NCBI RefSeq assembly: GCF_021347895.1
Contig: NC_067118.1
Location: forward strand, 13,209,015 to 13,273,014
DNA from: Acanthochromis polyacanthus
Lineage: Eukaryota; Chordata; Actinopteri; Pomacentridae
DNA: 64,000 nt
Direction: 5' to 3'
The first letter of the stretch is position 1, and the number at the start of each line of letters is the position of its first letter. This document shows, one piece after another, positions 34,687-46,130 of this stretch. Position numbers and translations under genes: made by a program. The notes under the pieces were generated by a model that worked only from the letters and a program-made list of their open reading frames with translations, was not told the DNA's origin and searched no databases.

Positions 34687-37600
34687 TACATTTGTCCATA
34701 ATGCAGAACACTCAAGTACATTCAAGTATCATTTTGTGAAAATAGCTTCTTAATTTAAAGTCCACCACTGCTCTCAACAATTCAGCTGTTGTCTTAGTGA
34801 GTTTTCTGTTTCCTTAACATTGTTTGTTTTCCACTCAATGAAACCATGCCACCACTAGGTATTTAAGCTGTTAATGTATATTATGTATGAGGTAGTATCA
34901 AGACACCTGCTGCTTGGAGTGGCTGTCGGAAGCACAAGGTTTTTGATTCTACAATGACGGCAGTAAAAAAAAAAAAAGTGTAAAGTGGACCAAAGCAATC
35001 CCTCCCACTGCAATTGCATATTCATTCAAAGCAGGAGCATTAGAAATGCCGATCAGCTCAGCAGCGCAGAGGAGAAGCTTTCCTTTCAGCATTTTGCTGT
35101 TGTCTAGCTCAATCGTGTCACTTTGAGGGAGTCTATTCAGAGGTATTCATGCATCTGCCTTCGGGATACAATGGCCGCCACTTTATAAACTGTCAGCCTG
35201 CTTGCCTCAAGCCTGTGGTACATATTGTTTCCTTTCTTTAATAAACTTGGAGGAGTTCATCAGCTCCTTCAACAAAAAATGCAGGCACAAAATAACAGAC
35301 AGGCCTCCTAGCTCATTGTACATTTTTTCTCTTCTTTTCTTGTTAGTAACTGTTCGTGTATTAGCAGACAACATCAGAAAGCAGACATTCGAGCTGTTTT
35401 CTGTTCACATGCTTGTCCTCTATCGCTACTTGCACAGAGGAAAAAATGCAAAACCAAAATGACTTTCAGGCCAACATTTGTGAAAAGGCTACATTTTAGG
35501 CTACAAGTCTTATTATCAGATTCTAAATATAATTCTTTCATTGATTGCTGCTAAAATCAGACCGTATGATCGCATCACCCATCTTGAAGAAAGACATTCC
35601 TCTCTTCCAGAGACATCTATGCTTCATATGACAGTCAAGATACATGTAGCTCTACCAAACAATATAAGACAAAATATACTTTTCTGCACAATTTTGAAGC
35701 TAAGCATATCCACAGTCACACAAACTGTTTAGATAAACTAGATGAATTTTAAGGTGTTTTGAGTCCGTCACATATAGCCCCATCTTACTGAGGATGAGTA
35801 ACCAGATTTATATCAGAAACACAGGTGCAATATGGATTGTGTGGTTCCTTAAATACAAGGTACACACAATCCTCATTAGTTTAGCTATTTGAGCAAATAT
35901 GCTTACTTTATTTATCTGTGTGAAGGATGTTAAGAACAATATCCAATTTCTCAAAGACATTTTAGATTTAGATCGAGTCCTTCTCAATGGTTTTCACCGT
36001 TGCTCATAATGAATGCAATCACATATAAAATTATGACACCATTTCTCCAACACTGAAAAGATACAAAATGATAAACTCATAATAAAAAATGCATTAAAGC
36101 TACAAACATATCAACTGCACAGGTTGGCAGAAGATCACAGGGCCAACTCAAAGAGACAGATATGCTTATCCTCTATAGCTATTTGCACATAAAAAAAATT
36201 CTCATGTTCACACTGATGTCCATTTTAGAACTACCAATTAACCTAAGCATGTCTTTGGACTGGGAGGAAGCCAGAAGACCTCAGACCAAGATTTAAACCC
36301 CGGACATCCTTACATGGTGCAGCTGTAGGGCGACAGCTGCACCATGCACCGTATCACACACTGTGATACGATGCTAGTCATATAAAGCTTGATATTAAAG
36401 CTCTGAAAAAGATTGCAATGTTTAGCTTATTAGATTGTCAATAAAGTAAACCATATAAATTACTGATTGCATGATTAATGGTTTTCTTTGTCAAAATATG
36501 CAACATTGCAAACAACATTATACTAAGATATGTGTTACTGATTCATATTCAATTTATACGTTTCTCTCTGAAAGAAGTTTAGAAATAAAAAAAATATTTC
36601 AAATGTGACAAGAGCAAAAAGCTACAACATTCTGTAAGATCAGCTCACTAATCCAAGGTAGCTAGTGTAACAGAGTGTGGTCCCTGATCTTTTTAAATGA
36701 GGTTGCAGTTTGAACAATGCTCAGTTCCCACCATGACCAGAGAGTGTGGTAAATATGTGGCTCAATTTTTTTTTAATGCAGTGAAGGAGAAATGGCCATT
36801 AATCCACTTTCATACCTTTCAGCAGCGTGAACATTTACTCTGCCCCCCAAAAAATGCTGAGTCTTTATGCACCAGTAATCTCTGTATATTTAAGATAATT
36901 TTCTAGCCAATTACACTGGATGGATGTATTTAGTGAATGTGATTTTCTCTATAGATTGGGGGAGAAAACCATGAATAAGCCATCTAATAAATCCAAGGAC
37001 CACAACCCTGTACGGAAATGTTCAAACAGGATTTTAGAGATACATTTAGACACTCTGTAAAATAATTCCTTCAGCCATTTCCCAAACACTCTAACATTAC
37101 ATTCACTGCTAATATGAATAATCAGCTACACACACATCTGACCATTTTCACGCTATCTCTGGAGTTATTTTTACTTATTTTTCATCTTTGTCATAAAGTC
37201 TCCTTTAAAAATGACCACTATCAGTAATAGGACTTTAAACAATATCATTTATAGGAAAAAGAAAAGTATGAAAATTATATTACTATAATAATTAATGTAA
37301 TTTTAGCTTATTTCTTCTTGTAAATAATTTCTTGTCATGATTAATTTTATTTGTATTTATTAAGTCTAGGTGCACACTGTAACACTCAGTTCACGTTCTG
37401 TGGATTTTATTCTGGATTTTTGCTGATTTCACATTTTTTGATACTTAATATTTTTGCATTACAAGAAAGCATGGGAATAAGACACATGGACTCAGTATTT
37501 CTACAGTCCAGCATCCTGCCATGATATGTAGGCTACTTATATTTTTTCTCCAAATCATGAACAGGCTTTTTTAATTTTTTTTAATTCTGAATGTCATTTC

Positions 37601-40600
37601 TTTTCTTTTAATAATCAAAAGGTATATTGTGTTGTCTTATCGAAAAGCAAGTCACAACAAGATAATGCAAATCAACATGAAATTTAATGTAAATGTTACA
37701 AATATACAGATGATCTTATGCAGTGTTTTATTTTTAAATGATATTTTTGTGCCTTGTGTAAAAATACATTTATTCAAGCATAAATCGAGAATACATTGTC
37801 TTATAAAGAAGAAGAGTATTTTTGGACAGAAGGATTTTGTCAGAGGGCTATATCTTAAAAGACAGCAGTGTTTGATCCAGCAGCAGGCTGTGTGAGAGCC
37901 GAGGTGGAGAAAGAAAGCTCCCTGAATGAGTTATTTGTATATTGCCGGCTCTTGAGCCATGTTTGTTGGGAAGCCAAATGAGTTGGATTAAAGCAGATAT
38001 TTCTCTTTTAAATCCTAACAGTGAGGCAGCCTGTAAAGCAATTACGTACAAGATATCAAGTTAACCTCTTAAATCCATTTCTCCTCAAAAATGTTCTTGC
38101 ACTTTTTGTAATTAAAAATCAAGAAGTGAAATTATCAGGCCTGAGGATTTTTTTTTAATTATTGTAATATTTTCCTCAAATTCACAATGTGTTACATTGA
38201 GAAAATGTAAAAATAAAGTTCAATATGTTTGAGTCCAGCTTCACCAATAAATATACTTTTACAAACTTCTGTCTATAATCCATCCATCCATTCTCTATAC
38301 ACCGCTTTATCCTCACTAGGGTCGCGGGAGGTGCTGGAGCCTATCTCAGCTGACTTGGGCGAAGGCAGGGGACACCCTGGACAGGTCGCCAGTCTGTCGC
38401 AGGGCCTTCTGTCTATAATGCCTAATGTAATTTGAGTGATGCACATTCAGCATCAAACTGAAACTGCACCGTTGCAGTGCATTAACTCTCCACCCTAGAG
38501 GGATCATCAAGGGCTCATTTAAAGACCAACCAAAGCATTAACATTATATTTGTTGTTACTACATTGTTTGAGCTGTTGTTGTAATTTCTAAGTTTGCCAT
38601 TGTCCTGTTTGTATCTTTTATAAATGGGATGTTAATGAGATACCAGAGGCTTCTGACTGCCCTCAACCCCATTTTGCTTGTTTGGTCTTTGTGCACCATT
38701 CCTCTTTTGTTGGCTGATCAGCTTCCTATTGGGTCGCTAGACAATATTCTTGGCATTTGTCGGCAAAATGAAAGAAGGATTAAAGGATGACTACTGAACA
38801 CTCCATGGCAAAGAAGTGGGCTGCTATTCTCCTTTTCAAAGCCCTCTCCCAGTTCAGCAGCTCCCCTTTATATATATTTGTTTTTTCAAAGACACCATTG
38901 TGAAGTCCCAAGTGCTACAAGAAATAAAGGAAAGTCAACAAGTAGGCCAGACTGACAAAAACACTGATAAATGTTAAAAAAGGAAAATACAATTAACTTC
39001 ATTCTGAGTTCTAATTAAAAGCATTAGAAGTGTGATGTGTTCATGATGTAAAGCTTTGCAACACTGCTTCATATGGAGTTGCAATTAAAGATTATTTAAT
39101 TGGCTCAATGTATCAACTACTTAACTCACTGATCTTTAAAATGTCAAACACAAGGCCCATTAATGCAACGCTGTCACATGAATTAATATGTCTTTTTGAT
39201 TAGCCAGAAGAAATTGACAAAACAGCCATTACTCGTATCTGGAAATTCGAAAATGATGAATGAGACTTGATTATGAAAACTGGCTTATTCATTTTTGATG
39301 TATGTTTCAAAGAACAAGTGGATGTTTTCACTGTTGGGTGGAAGTCACTTTCCTCTGCATTTGATTGCTCCACTTCATGATGATCACCACCATCACCGTT
39401 CTTAGAGCTTAATAATAAGTCATTACTATTAACTATCTTCCAGCATACATCCATGTGTTTCTGTTGTCCAAATTAATAATTTAGTACAACCTTTGAGAAC
39501 CATTAGTTATGGACAAATTGCTGAACCATGTGAAGAATTTAATCTCATGTTATGCCCGATATTAGTTTGCTTTTCTTATGTGTAACTTTGAATTATTTTT
39601 GCCAAATTCTGCTGCATCTCATTGTTGTAAAATATTCTTGTAAATTATTGTTACATGTATATTTTATTGTGTGTCTAAACAAGCAACACAATGCCAAATA
39701 CTATGTGTGATATTTGTATGCATGAAATGGTCCTTTTAATTGCAACTGAAAATGACGGTCTGGTTTTCATGCGTCTTACTGTTTTTTTAATTACATTTTC
39801 AAATGTGAAGCAGTTGTGGAAAAGTGTAATGTGTCATGTGTTCCATGAAATGCTCATGGGTGCGTTCTTTGCAATGGAAAATGAATCCTACTTTTAGCGT
39901 TGTTTTTTTTTTTTAACATTTATAGATTAGTTGGTTTATGTACTATTTTGTGGAATTCCTTATTAATTACGCAATAATTCAGTTTTTGATGTTTTCCCTT
40001 TAAAATTTGGATAAAATTCATTTTAATAAGCATAATACTAAATTAAACATTTGTATTTTCTAGTGTTGTTCTTAATGTTTTGGTCTGGTGTTGCTTTGCT
40101 TTATCATGTTCCTCTGTGCTGCTACAGTGACCCAGTTTCCCCAAAGGGATCTATTCCTGCCCGTCTCCACATCCCAGTGCAAATACTAGTCCCTTTATTT
40201 TGCTAAAGGAGAGAGAGACCTTCATATGGAGGAAGGCTAGCCTAAAGTGAAGACAATTTTAAAACAAACTGGGCTGAATTATAAACATGTCTCTGTTGAT
40301 TTGACTGACAGGATGTCAGACATGACAATTTGTATGATGATATATCTATCAGCATTGTTATTTTTTAAGATATGTAAAAATTTGACCTCATTAGTCTCAG
40401 ACTGAGCAAAATTATTTCACTCTGATGAAACATAGAATTGGTGTTGGGGGCACAGAGGGCCAGCAGATCCTCTCTCCTGCTGCAGATGGGCTTTAATTAA
40501 TAGACAGGAAAGCCTGAAAGCAGTGCTGGCACTAGCTAATATGATGAACTCTCATTGCGGCAGCATCACTGAAAATGTTTCTGATAAGCAAAAAGCAGCA

Positions 40601-43600
40601 GAGGATTAAAGCCTCTAAGTTCCTAACTTTGGTCCAGCAGCTTTCTTCTTTCCTCATCTACTTTTTCTTTCTCTGCTCTTAAATTCTCAGACACAGTGAA
40701 TGAATGTTGCCTCAGGTCAACACAGGAAAGGTAACAATGTCAGTGTTCATCCTGCTCATTACATCTAGACTACTGGCAGCATTTACCAGGGCAAGGACCT
40801 CACTGTGTAAATATCCTTCTTGATATATTTACACAATATTTGTAGGGGAGCAACATTTTTACTGTGTCTGCTAAGAAGTCATTTCTTATGGCTCATGCTC
40901 CCAAAGGAAAAAAATCCTTTGGCTTAACCTAAATCTCTGTATCCACAATCACAGACCACCAGGACAAGACTCGCTGATATCCAGCACACCTTGATGACTT
41001 ATGTGTGACAAAATCCTAAATCCCAGTGGATAATATAGTGTAAATATTTTGTGGGCACAGTCTTTATGATGTAATTCAAATGAAAGACCTGACTACAAAG
41101 AATGTTTTGCCGGAAGTATCACTTGCCATAAAAGATGATCGATATACTGTAGATTATGAGATAAGTACATTTAGGGAAGGGTTCCATTATGGTATTCATA
41201 ACATGTGATGATGACTGATGGTTGGATGTCATTATGTCACTAGTTGCAAATTAGTGGTGGACAAATTCATTGCTATATTGTTTTTTTGTTTAGTTTTTTG
41301 TAGTTGTTGTTTTTAAGCATTTGCAAAGGTACCTTTAGTAGCTAATTATTAGTACCAGATTAGTCACCTTTGTTAAACAGTTGTTAAAAATATTGCAAGA
41401 TAAAATTACAAAACATATTTAATCATATAGATTAAGAATTTTTATCCCACATGCAGTGTTTCTCAACAGTTTCCAAATGAATTTGATAATGCTGTGGTAT
41501 AAGTAAAATACATCTGTAAGCTCCTCTTAAAATTTAGGAATTGCAGCTTGATGGCTGTTTTTATTGCAGTTTAGAAATCTTCTACAAATAAATACTGCAC
41601 ATACTTTTTTTAAAAATAGGTTAATCGTATTTATTTCAATAATTTGTTAGGTCATAATTACTGTCAAGTTGAGACAAACACCAATCTGCAGTTTTCTGTG
41701 TGATGACTTCAAACTGCTCATTTTGCTTAGTCATTTCAAAGAGAAAAAAGTAGCCAATGCTTAGATTGTTAAAAAAAACAAAAACAAAACTGAAACAATG
41801 TTTTGTCATCATAGGAAATGAGTACAGTTCAACACACTGACTATCAGGATGATTAAGATTGTTATCATTATTACTTTTGATACATTTCTGTTAATATGTG
41901 TCCTCGGTGTTACACATTGACTTCCAGTCCCCTTGGTTTTTTAATATATACCTCAAAATTGTGAATTTTTTGGTGCAAGGCAGTGAGAGAGACAGGGGAG
42001 GTTAATCCCAGTTTAATACACTGATGCACGGCCCAGGACAAGGCTGTGATGATTGTGTTATCTCCAGCCAACATTTGGGTCTCCCTCAATTTCAATCCGG
42101 CAAAATAGCTGGGAGAAAGTAAAGATGGAGTGGAGTAAGTGCAGATGCCCGGGGAAAATTGTTATTAATAGCTGCAACTTCCCACAGCCTGTGCTCTCTA
42201 TAAAGCTGCTTTCTTGTCACCTCCACTGGATTTGTTTGAAGTTCTCTCTCTATTCTTACAGTCCACCTTTTTTTCTTTCAGCCAGGCTGGACTCCTGAAT
42301 TGATGGTGTTTTTTCCTAGGTTGCTTAAGCATATCAACACGTTGATTAAATGGTGATTAAAAGTGGGAGCATAATATATTTACAAGCATTTTATTATATG
42401 CCACTTATTCTAGAAATTATTATACGGGGTGACAGTAATTTACGTAAATATGATGATCACTTTTTAGCATTTGACATCTATGTTTTCAAATATTAGCAAC
42501 AATCTTACCTGAATACAATGAAAATGTGATCACTAGTATTTTTTTCTGATTGCTTGTTGAAGACATATGGTAATTTTTTATATAGGTGTGTAGTGCAGAC
42601 TATATGTGTATGTAAAGTAATTTCTTATATGTGAATGTCCCCAGTGTAAGAAAATGCAGAATGAAGAGGAGAGAAGCATGAGCTTGTGATCTTGCACTGA
42701 ACCTGAAATCATACAGACATATTTTGTGACTAGTTTAAATGGTTATACCAAAAAAAATAGCTTAACTTGTATGTAGTATACACCCTATCCCCCACTGTAT
42801 GCCACTATATCATGAGGAAAAACTCATCTGATGGAAAGTCACAGTAAATAGTGCTTTTCGGTATACTTGTCTCATTGACAGTATCTCACACAGTCACACC
42901 TCTTTCATTCAGCCTAAAATGCACTCTGGTTCTGCCTAAGACACTTACAAAATGCCACAAAAATCCCATAAAAACAAATGACATGTATGTGGAAAAAAAA
43001 TACAATCTAAACAACGGGAGAGAAAACCTTAAAATCTCTGGAATTTATGCCACAGGCTTCACACCATGAAGTGAGCCACCGAAAGATGAAAGTGAAAAGA
43101 AATAAAGGGCTCAATTTAATCTGCTTTAAAGCCCTTCAACAGAATGCATGTGCCTGGAACTGTGAGAGAAGGGCTGATAGGGGATAAATATATTTCTTTC
43201 CATGCCTTCGAGCTATTACACCCCTCTCCAACACAGACGCCTATTCAACAGACACCGGTTTCATTACCAGCTGTAATAGGCTAAGTCTTCAAATTATTAA
43301 ATGCCATTCCCGGATGACAGAGCGACACTCGGCTGATCTTTTGAAAAACGACAAAAAGAGGACAGTTGATACTCTTTGAAATTTTTTTTCTTCAAAATTT
43401 CTCCAGTAGAGCAGTGGTCAGAAAAATTTGGGATGTTCTGAGTCTAATTTACAGAATTTACAAAATGATCCAGTCACAAAGTCCAGGACAAACAATAATA
43501 TGGAGGTTATTTCACAGCTCAGCTCAGTGACTGAAGCTGGAAAAACAATTCAAATTGAGAAACAGATCTCACTCTCCTTAAGGAGCAAGTAAATTATTTC

Positions 43601-44204
43601 AATTTTGCAAATTTCATTAAATTAAACCATAATGACTATTAAAGTTCAAAACAAGATTTTTAAAGAAGCAGATCAATTGTTTAAAGATTCGACATTTACT
43701 GATGTTTTTTTTTCTTCTAGTTCTATAAAATTATTAAACTCTAATATTAACTCAACTCAGATTTGGAAAGACATTCTTAATTGTTTTGGGGGGTTTTGTT
43801 GTTGTTGTTGCTGTTGTTTTATTACTATTATTTATTCAACTGTTATGATATAGTTCGAAATCTAAGTGCATTCAAAAGACAGTCAGAGATGAACTCTCCT
43901 GAACGCAATGCTGTGACTGAGGCCGCCTGTAATTGATATGGACTGGCACATCTCCGCCAGCATCGCTTTCAACGGAGCGTTTACACAGCGCCACGGGAGC
44001 CCGATCCACCCCAGCGCTCCACTGCATAAATAATTAAACGGCCCTGTGTCTGCTGGGGGAACAGCTTCAAGGAGGTAAATCCAAAGCGACAAAACGCCCA
44101 TTTAGAGCCAATTTGTAGACAATTCATCTCTTCGACAGCAGTCCAAGCAGCAGCTGTCCACACGCTGCCACTGCTCGGGCCTGGCTGTGTGTCCTCTGGC
44201 CTAC
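34687..44204. other. Transposon-poor DNA next to the paired box; no gene seen
   Basis: Over 9.5 kb the only mobile element is one 127-bp retroposon tail (38280-38406). Stretches with balanced composition and dense ATTA/CAATTA/TTTAAT words look like conserved non-coding DNA: about 34990-35210, 37890-38060, 38590-38880, 40440-40640, 42040-42280, 43190-43330 and 43880-44110. I cannot align them, so this is inference. (TTG)n at 43795-43820. Confidence 0.35.
38280..38406 (-). mobile_element. LINE-type 3' tail retroposon with 13-bp target duplication
   Basis: It is flanked by TTCTGTCTATAAT at 38267-38279 and 38407-38419. The body is about 90% like the copy at 21041-21202 (GACACCCTGGACAGGTCGCC, CCAGTCTGTCGCAGGG) and starts CATCCATCCATTC on the plus strand, i.e. 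a (GGATG)n-like 3' tail on the minus strand. Confidence 0.9.
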
Positions 44205-44333
44205 CTTTGTCGCCGAGGATGCCGTCGATGCTGTGCTTCGTTTTCTTTTCTCCGTCTTCATCCTTTTTATCACATTCGTCCTCGTCGTCCTTTTTTCCAA
44301 ATCGTGCTCGAAGTACACGACTGATCGAGCTCA
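44205..44333 (-). CDS. pax7: pax7 exon 4 (end of paired domain, octapeptide)
   Basis: Acceptor TTTTCGTAG|TGAGC and donor GACAAAG|GTAGG. The 129 bases encode [20 protein letters not shown], an acidic/lysine-rich linker and [11 protein letters not shown]. The polypyrimidine tract is weak and an (ATT)n run lies about 38 bases upstream. The exon ends in phase 1, ready for the homeobox exon. Confidence 0.94.
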
Positions 44334-44370
44334 CTACGAAAATTAGGGCAACTTCAGTACAATAATAACA

Positions 44371-44418
<48 letters not shown>

Positions 44419-45703
44419 TCGTTTCCCTGCCATGTCTCTCTGTCAAAATTACCTTGACAATAACTTTCAACAGTTTTTCTGTTCATTTAATTAAAAAAAA
44501 TACAAAAAAATACAAAAATAAATTGCAGAGAGCTTGAATTAAATTCGGCTTACCAGAGGAGGCCTCACCTGAAGGGACTGTGCTTCTGTCACAAACGCCG
44601 TCTTTCAGCAGCTTATCCCGGATCTCCCAGCTGAACATACCAGGGTTGTCCCGCTTGTACTCCTCTACCCTCTTCTCCACGTCGGGCGTCGCTACCTGCT
44701 GCAGAGGGACAGAAAGACACACGGGCCTCTGCGTGGTTCATTCAACTTTCTCCTACAAGATATTTTAGGCTAACAGAGTCTCGTCACAATGTATTGATCT
44801 GATTCCTTGGATCCTCACCCTGGGCTTGCTGCCGCCTATCGCTCCGGGTCGGATGGAGCCCGTCTCCTGGTAGCGACACAGGATCTTTGACACGCAGCCG
44901 TGGGAGACCCGCAGCTGCCTGGAGATGACACAGGGCCGGATCCCGTGATGGGCCATCTCCACGATCTTGTGTCGGATGTGGTTGGGCAGCGGCCGGCCGT
45001 TGATGAAGACGCCCCCGAGCTGGTTGACCCGTCCCTGGCCCAGAGGAGTGGACACTGTGGAGACACAAGCTCAGCTCAGACAGACATTCACTGGGATGCC
45101 ACAGCTGGAGGAGAGCAGTCCGGAACGAACAGAGCTACTGGGCCTGGAATTCCATCAATTATTCCCTCCGACTCAGTTGTAGAAAACATGATTAACACTC
45201 CACAGCTCCATCAGACACTGCAGATAAGTGAATGGCCCCTTCTGTCCGTCTACATTATTCACCATCACGATGTCCAAATATGGAAGTAATCTCCCGCTTT
45301 TACATTTAATCTGAACATCCAGGCTGAGGACACTTGACGAATTTATTTCAGTTATTGACACCGTGAAGGTTTTAAACTTATAGGAAAAATTGTCTCTGGA
45401 TTATTTAATGCACCTCTGCCTAATATTTATGAGGAGAAGCTAATTTTAGAGTCTTCTATTTCTATTTCTACAAACTTCAAATTAATTTAGCAAAATAAAA
45501 AGTTGCTAAATGTGTCTCGGTCCTTCGTGTTTAGCATGACATTTTTTAAGTTTCACACTGAGCTTTAAAGTTTTCGGCCTCGTCTGAGGCCGAGCAGGCT
45601 GCTGCAGCTGCTGCCTACCTTCCAGAGGGAATCCGGAGCGGGAATAGTTTTGTCCGGGGGTCGGGCGCATCATACGCGGAACAGTTCCTGGCAATGACGA
45701 CAT
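44205..45703 (-). CDS. pax7: Paired-box transcription factor Pax7, exons 1-4 (5' part)
   Basis: Spliced exons 45703-45619, 45054-44819, 44698-44569 and 44333-44205 give about 193 residues. They comprise an N-terminus [14 protein letters not shown] (residues 1-14), a complete paired domain from [18 protein letters not shown] to near [15 protein letters not shown] (about 34-163), and the octapeptide HSIDGILG, a Groucho-binding motif in Pax proteins. The combination [20 protein letters not shown] and KKDEDGEKK is Pax7 rather than Pax3. Pax7 binds DNA through its paired domain and homeodomain in the nucleus and acts in neural crest, dorsal neural tube and muscle stem cells. The homeodomain exons are outside the window. 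Introns are 564, 120 and 235 bp. No frame damage: this is the only intact host gene seen. Whether it is the pax7a or pax7b duplicate cannot be told. Confidence 0.96.
44371..44418. repeat. (AAT)16 microsatellite in pax7 intron 3
   Basis: Sixteen AAT units, giving an (ATT)n run on the transcribed sense strand that starts 85 and ends about 38 bases before the exon 4 acceptor, within a 235-bp intron. Confidence 0.95.
44554..44568 (-). promoter_or_regulatory. pax7: Alternative 5' splice site of pax7 exon 3 (GEASS insert)
   Basis: After the donor at 44568 (CAG|GTGAGG) a second, in-phase donor follows 15 bases later (TCTG|GTAAGC, exon end 44554). Its use adds five codons, GEASS, between TVPS and VSSIS. 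Both junctions leave phase 1, so both join exon 4 correctly. Isoforms varying at this position are known for Pax7; the choice used in this fish is inferred. Confidence 0.75.
44569..44698 (-). CDS. pax7: pax7 exon 3 (paired domain, RED part)
   Basis: With the first acceptor (CTGCAG|CAG) and the first donor (TTCAG|GTGAGG) the exon is 130 bases, the family length. It encodes [20 protein letters not shown] through VCDRSTVPS. An alternative acceptor lies 3 bases inward and an alternative donor 15 bases outward (separate entries). Confidence 0.95.
44695..44700 (-). promoter_or_regulatory. pax7: NAGNAG tandem acceptor of pax7 exon 3 (Q+/Q- choice)
   Basis: The minus strand reads CTGCAGCAG|GTAGCG. 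Use of the first AG (exon from 44698) inserts Gln between SKPR and VATPD; use of the second (exon from 44695) skips it. Vertebrate Pax3 and Pax7 are known to make Q+ and Q- isoforms with different paired-domain DNA binding. Confidence 0.85.
44819..45054 (-). CDS. pax7: pax7 exon 2 (paired domain, PAI part)
   Basis: Acceptor CTCCACAG|TGTCC and donor CCCAGG|GTGAGG. The 236 bases equal the usual length of this exon. It encodes [20 protein letters not shown] through [11 protein letters not shown]: the beta-hairpin and the N-terminal helix-turn-helix with [21 protein letters not shown]. Confidence 0.96.
45619..45703 (-). CDS. pax7: pax7 exon 1, coding part
   Basis: The start ATG at 45703 opens 28 codons plus one base ([14 protein letters not shown] ... 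SGFPLE), ending GGAAG|GTAGGC. An ATG three codons upstream region (TTAATGGTAC) is in a different frame. The 5' leader just upstream is A/T-rich (45722-45770). Length and phase match exon 1 of vertebrate Pax3/7. Confidence 0.95.
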
Positions 45704-46130
45704 TGTACCATTAAAAGCCAAAAATATATATAATTTTTTTTAAAAAAAGAAAGAAGCGAAAATCAAAAAATACAGTCAGCTTTTAGATGTCCAGATCAAG
45801 TGCTGACTTGTTGTTGGTCACACTGAAAACGCGTGGCAGGTCCGCTGAGTGGCGGAGGAGAGGAAAGAGCTGGAGAGATGCTGGGACTAACCCTCACACT
45901 GCTGATGTGTTCACGGTACAGAATTGATGTATCTCTGACAGGGGCTTATTAACCGGTGTGAAGGCTGGAAAAGTATGACTGTCTCCAGGACCAGTGCGGA
46001 CCAGGCGGGCTCCAGAAAGGGGGACGGGTCTTGAGCACTGATAGGTTGGAGCTTTCTCTTATTCGAGAGGGGAAAGCTCCAACAAGTTTTAGCAGCCAAT
46101 GAGAACTAAGGGATCATGATGAACACACAC
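45704..46130 (-). promoter_or_regulatory. pax7: pax7 5' leader and probable proximal promoter region
   Basis: Directly upstream of the start codon. Contains an inverted CCAAT box (ATTGG on the minus strand, 46089-46099), moderately raised GC content, and a perfect 12-bp inverted repeat GTTGGAGCTTTC (46045-46056 with 46072-46083) with a 15-base spacer. The TATA-like run at 45722-45736 is only about 20-35 bases before the ATG and is unlikely to be the core promoter. The transcription start cannot be placed from sequence alone. Confidence 0.4.

Larger units (their letters stand above)
1..44204 (-). other. pax7: Probable pax7 intron 4 (partial; continues left of the window)
   Basis: The last pax7 exon seen ends at 44205 with a GT donor (AAAG|GTAGG). 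The next exon should encode the acidic linker and the start of the paired-type homeodomain (a stretch like RRSRTTFTAEQ). I found no such reading frame on the minus strand of the remaining 44 kb. Pax7 genes are known to have a long intron at this position. I infer that all transposons and microsatellites left of 44204 are intronic and that the intron exceeds 44 kb. A very short or badly diverged exon could have been missed. Confidence 0.7.

Noticed and set aside
44836..45289. Long open frames on both strands over pax7 exon 2 (for example plus 44900-45289)
   Set aside because: They are GC-rich shadows of the paired-box exon; only the minus frame with the paired domain has meaning.
45722..45736. 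TATA-like TATATATA run as the pax7 TATA box
   Set aside because: Only 20-35 bases before the start codon, leaving no leader; more likely A/T-rich 5' untranslated sequence.
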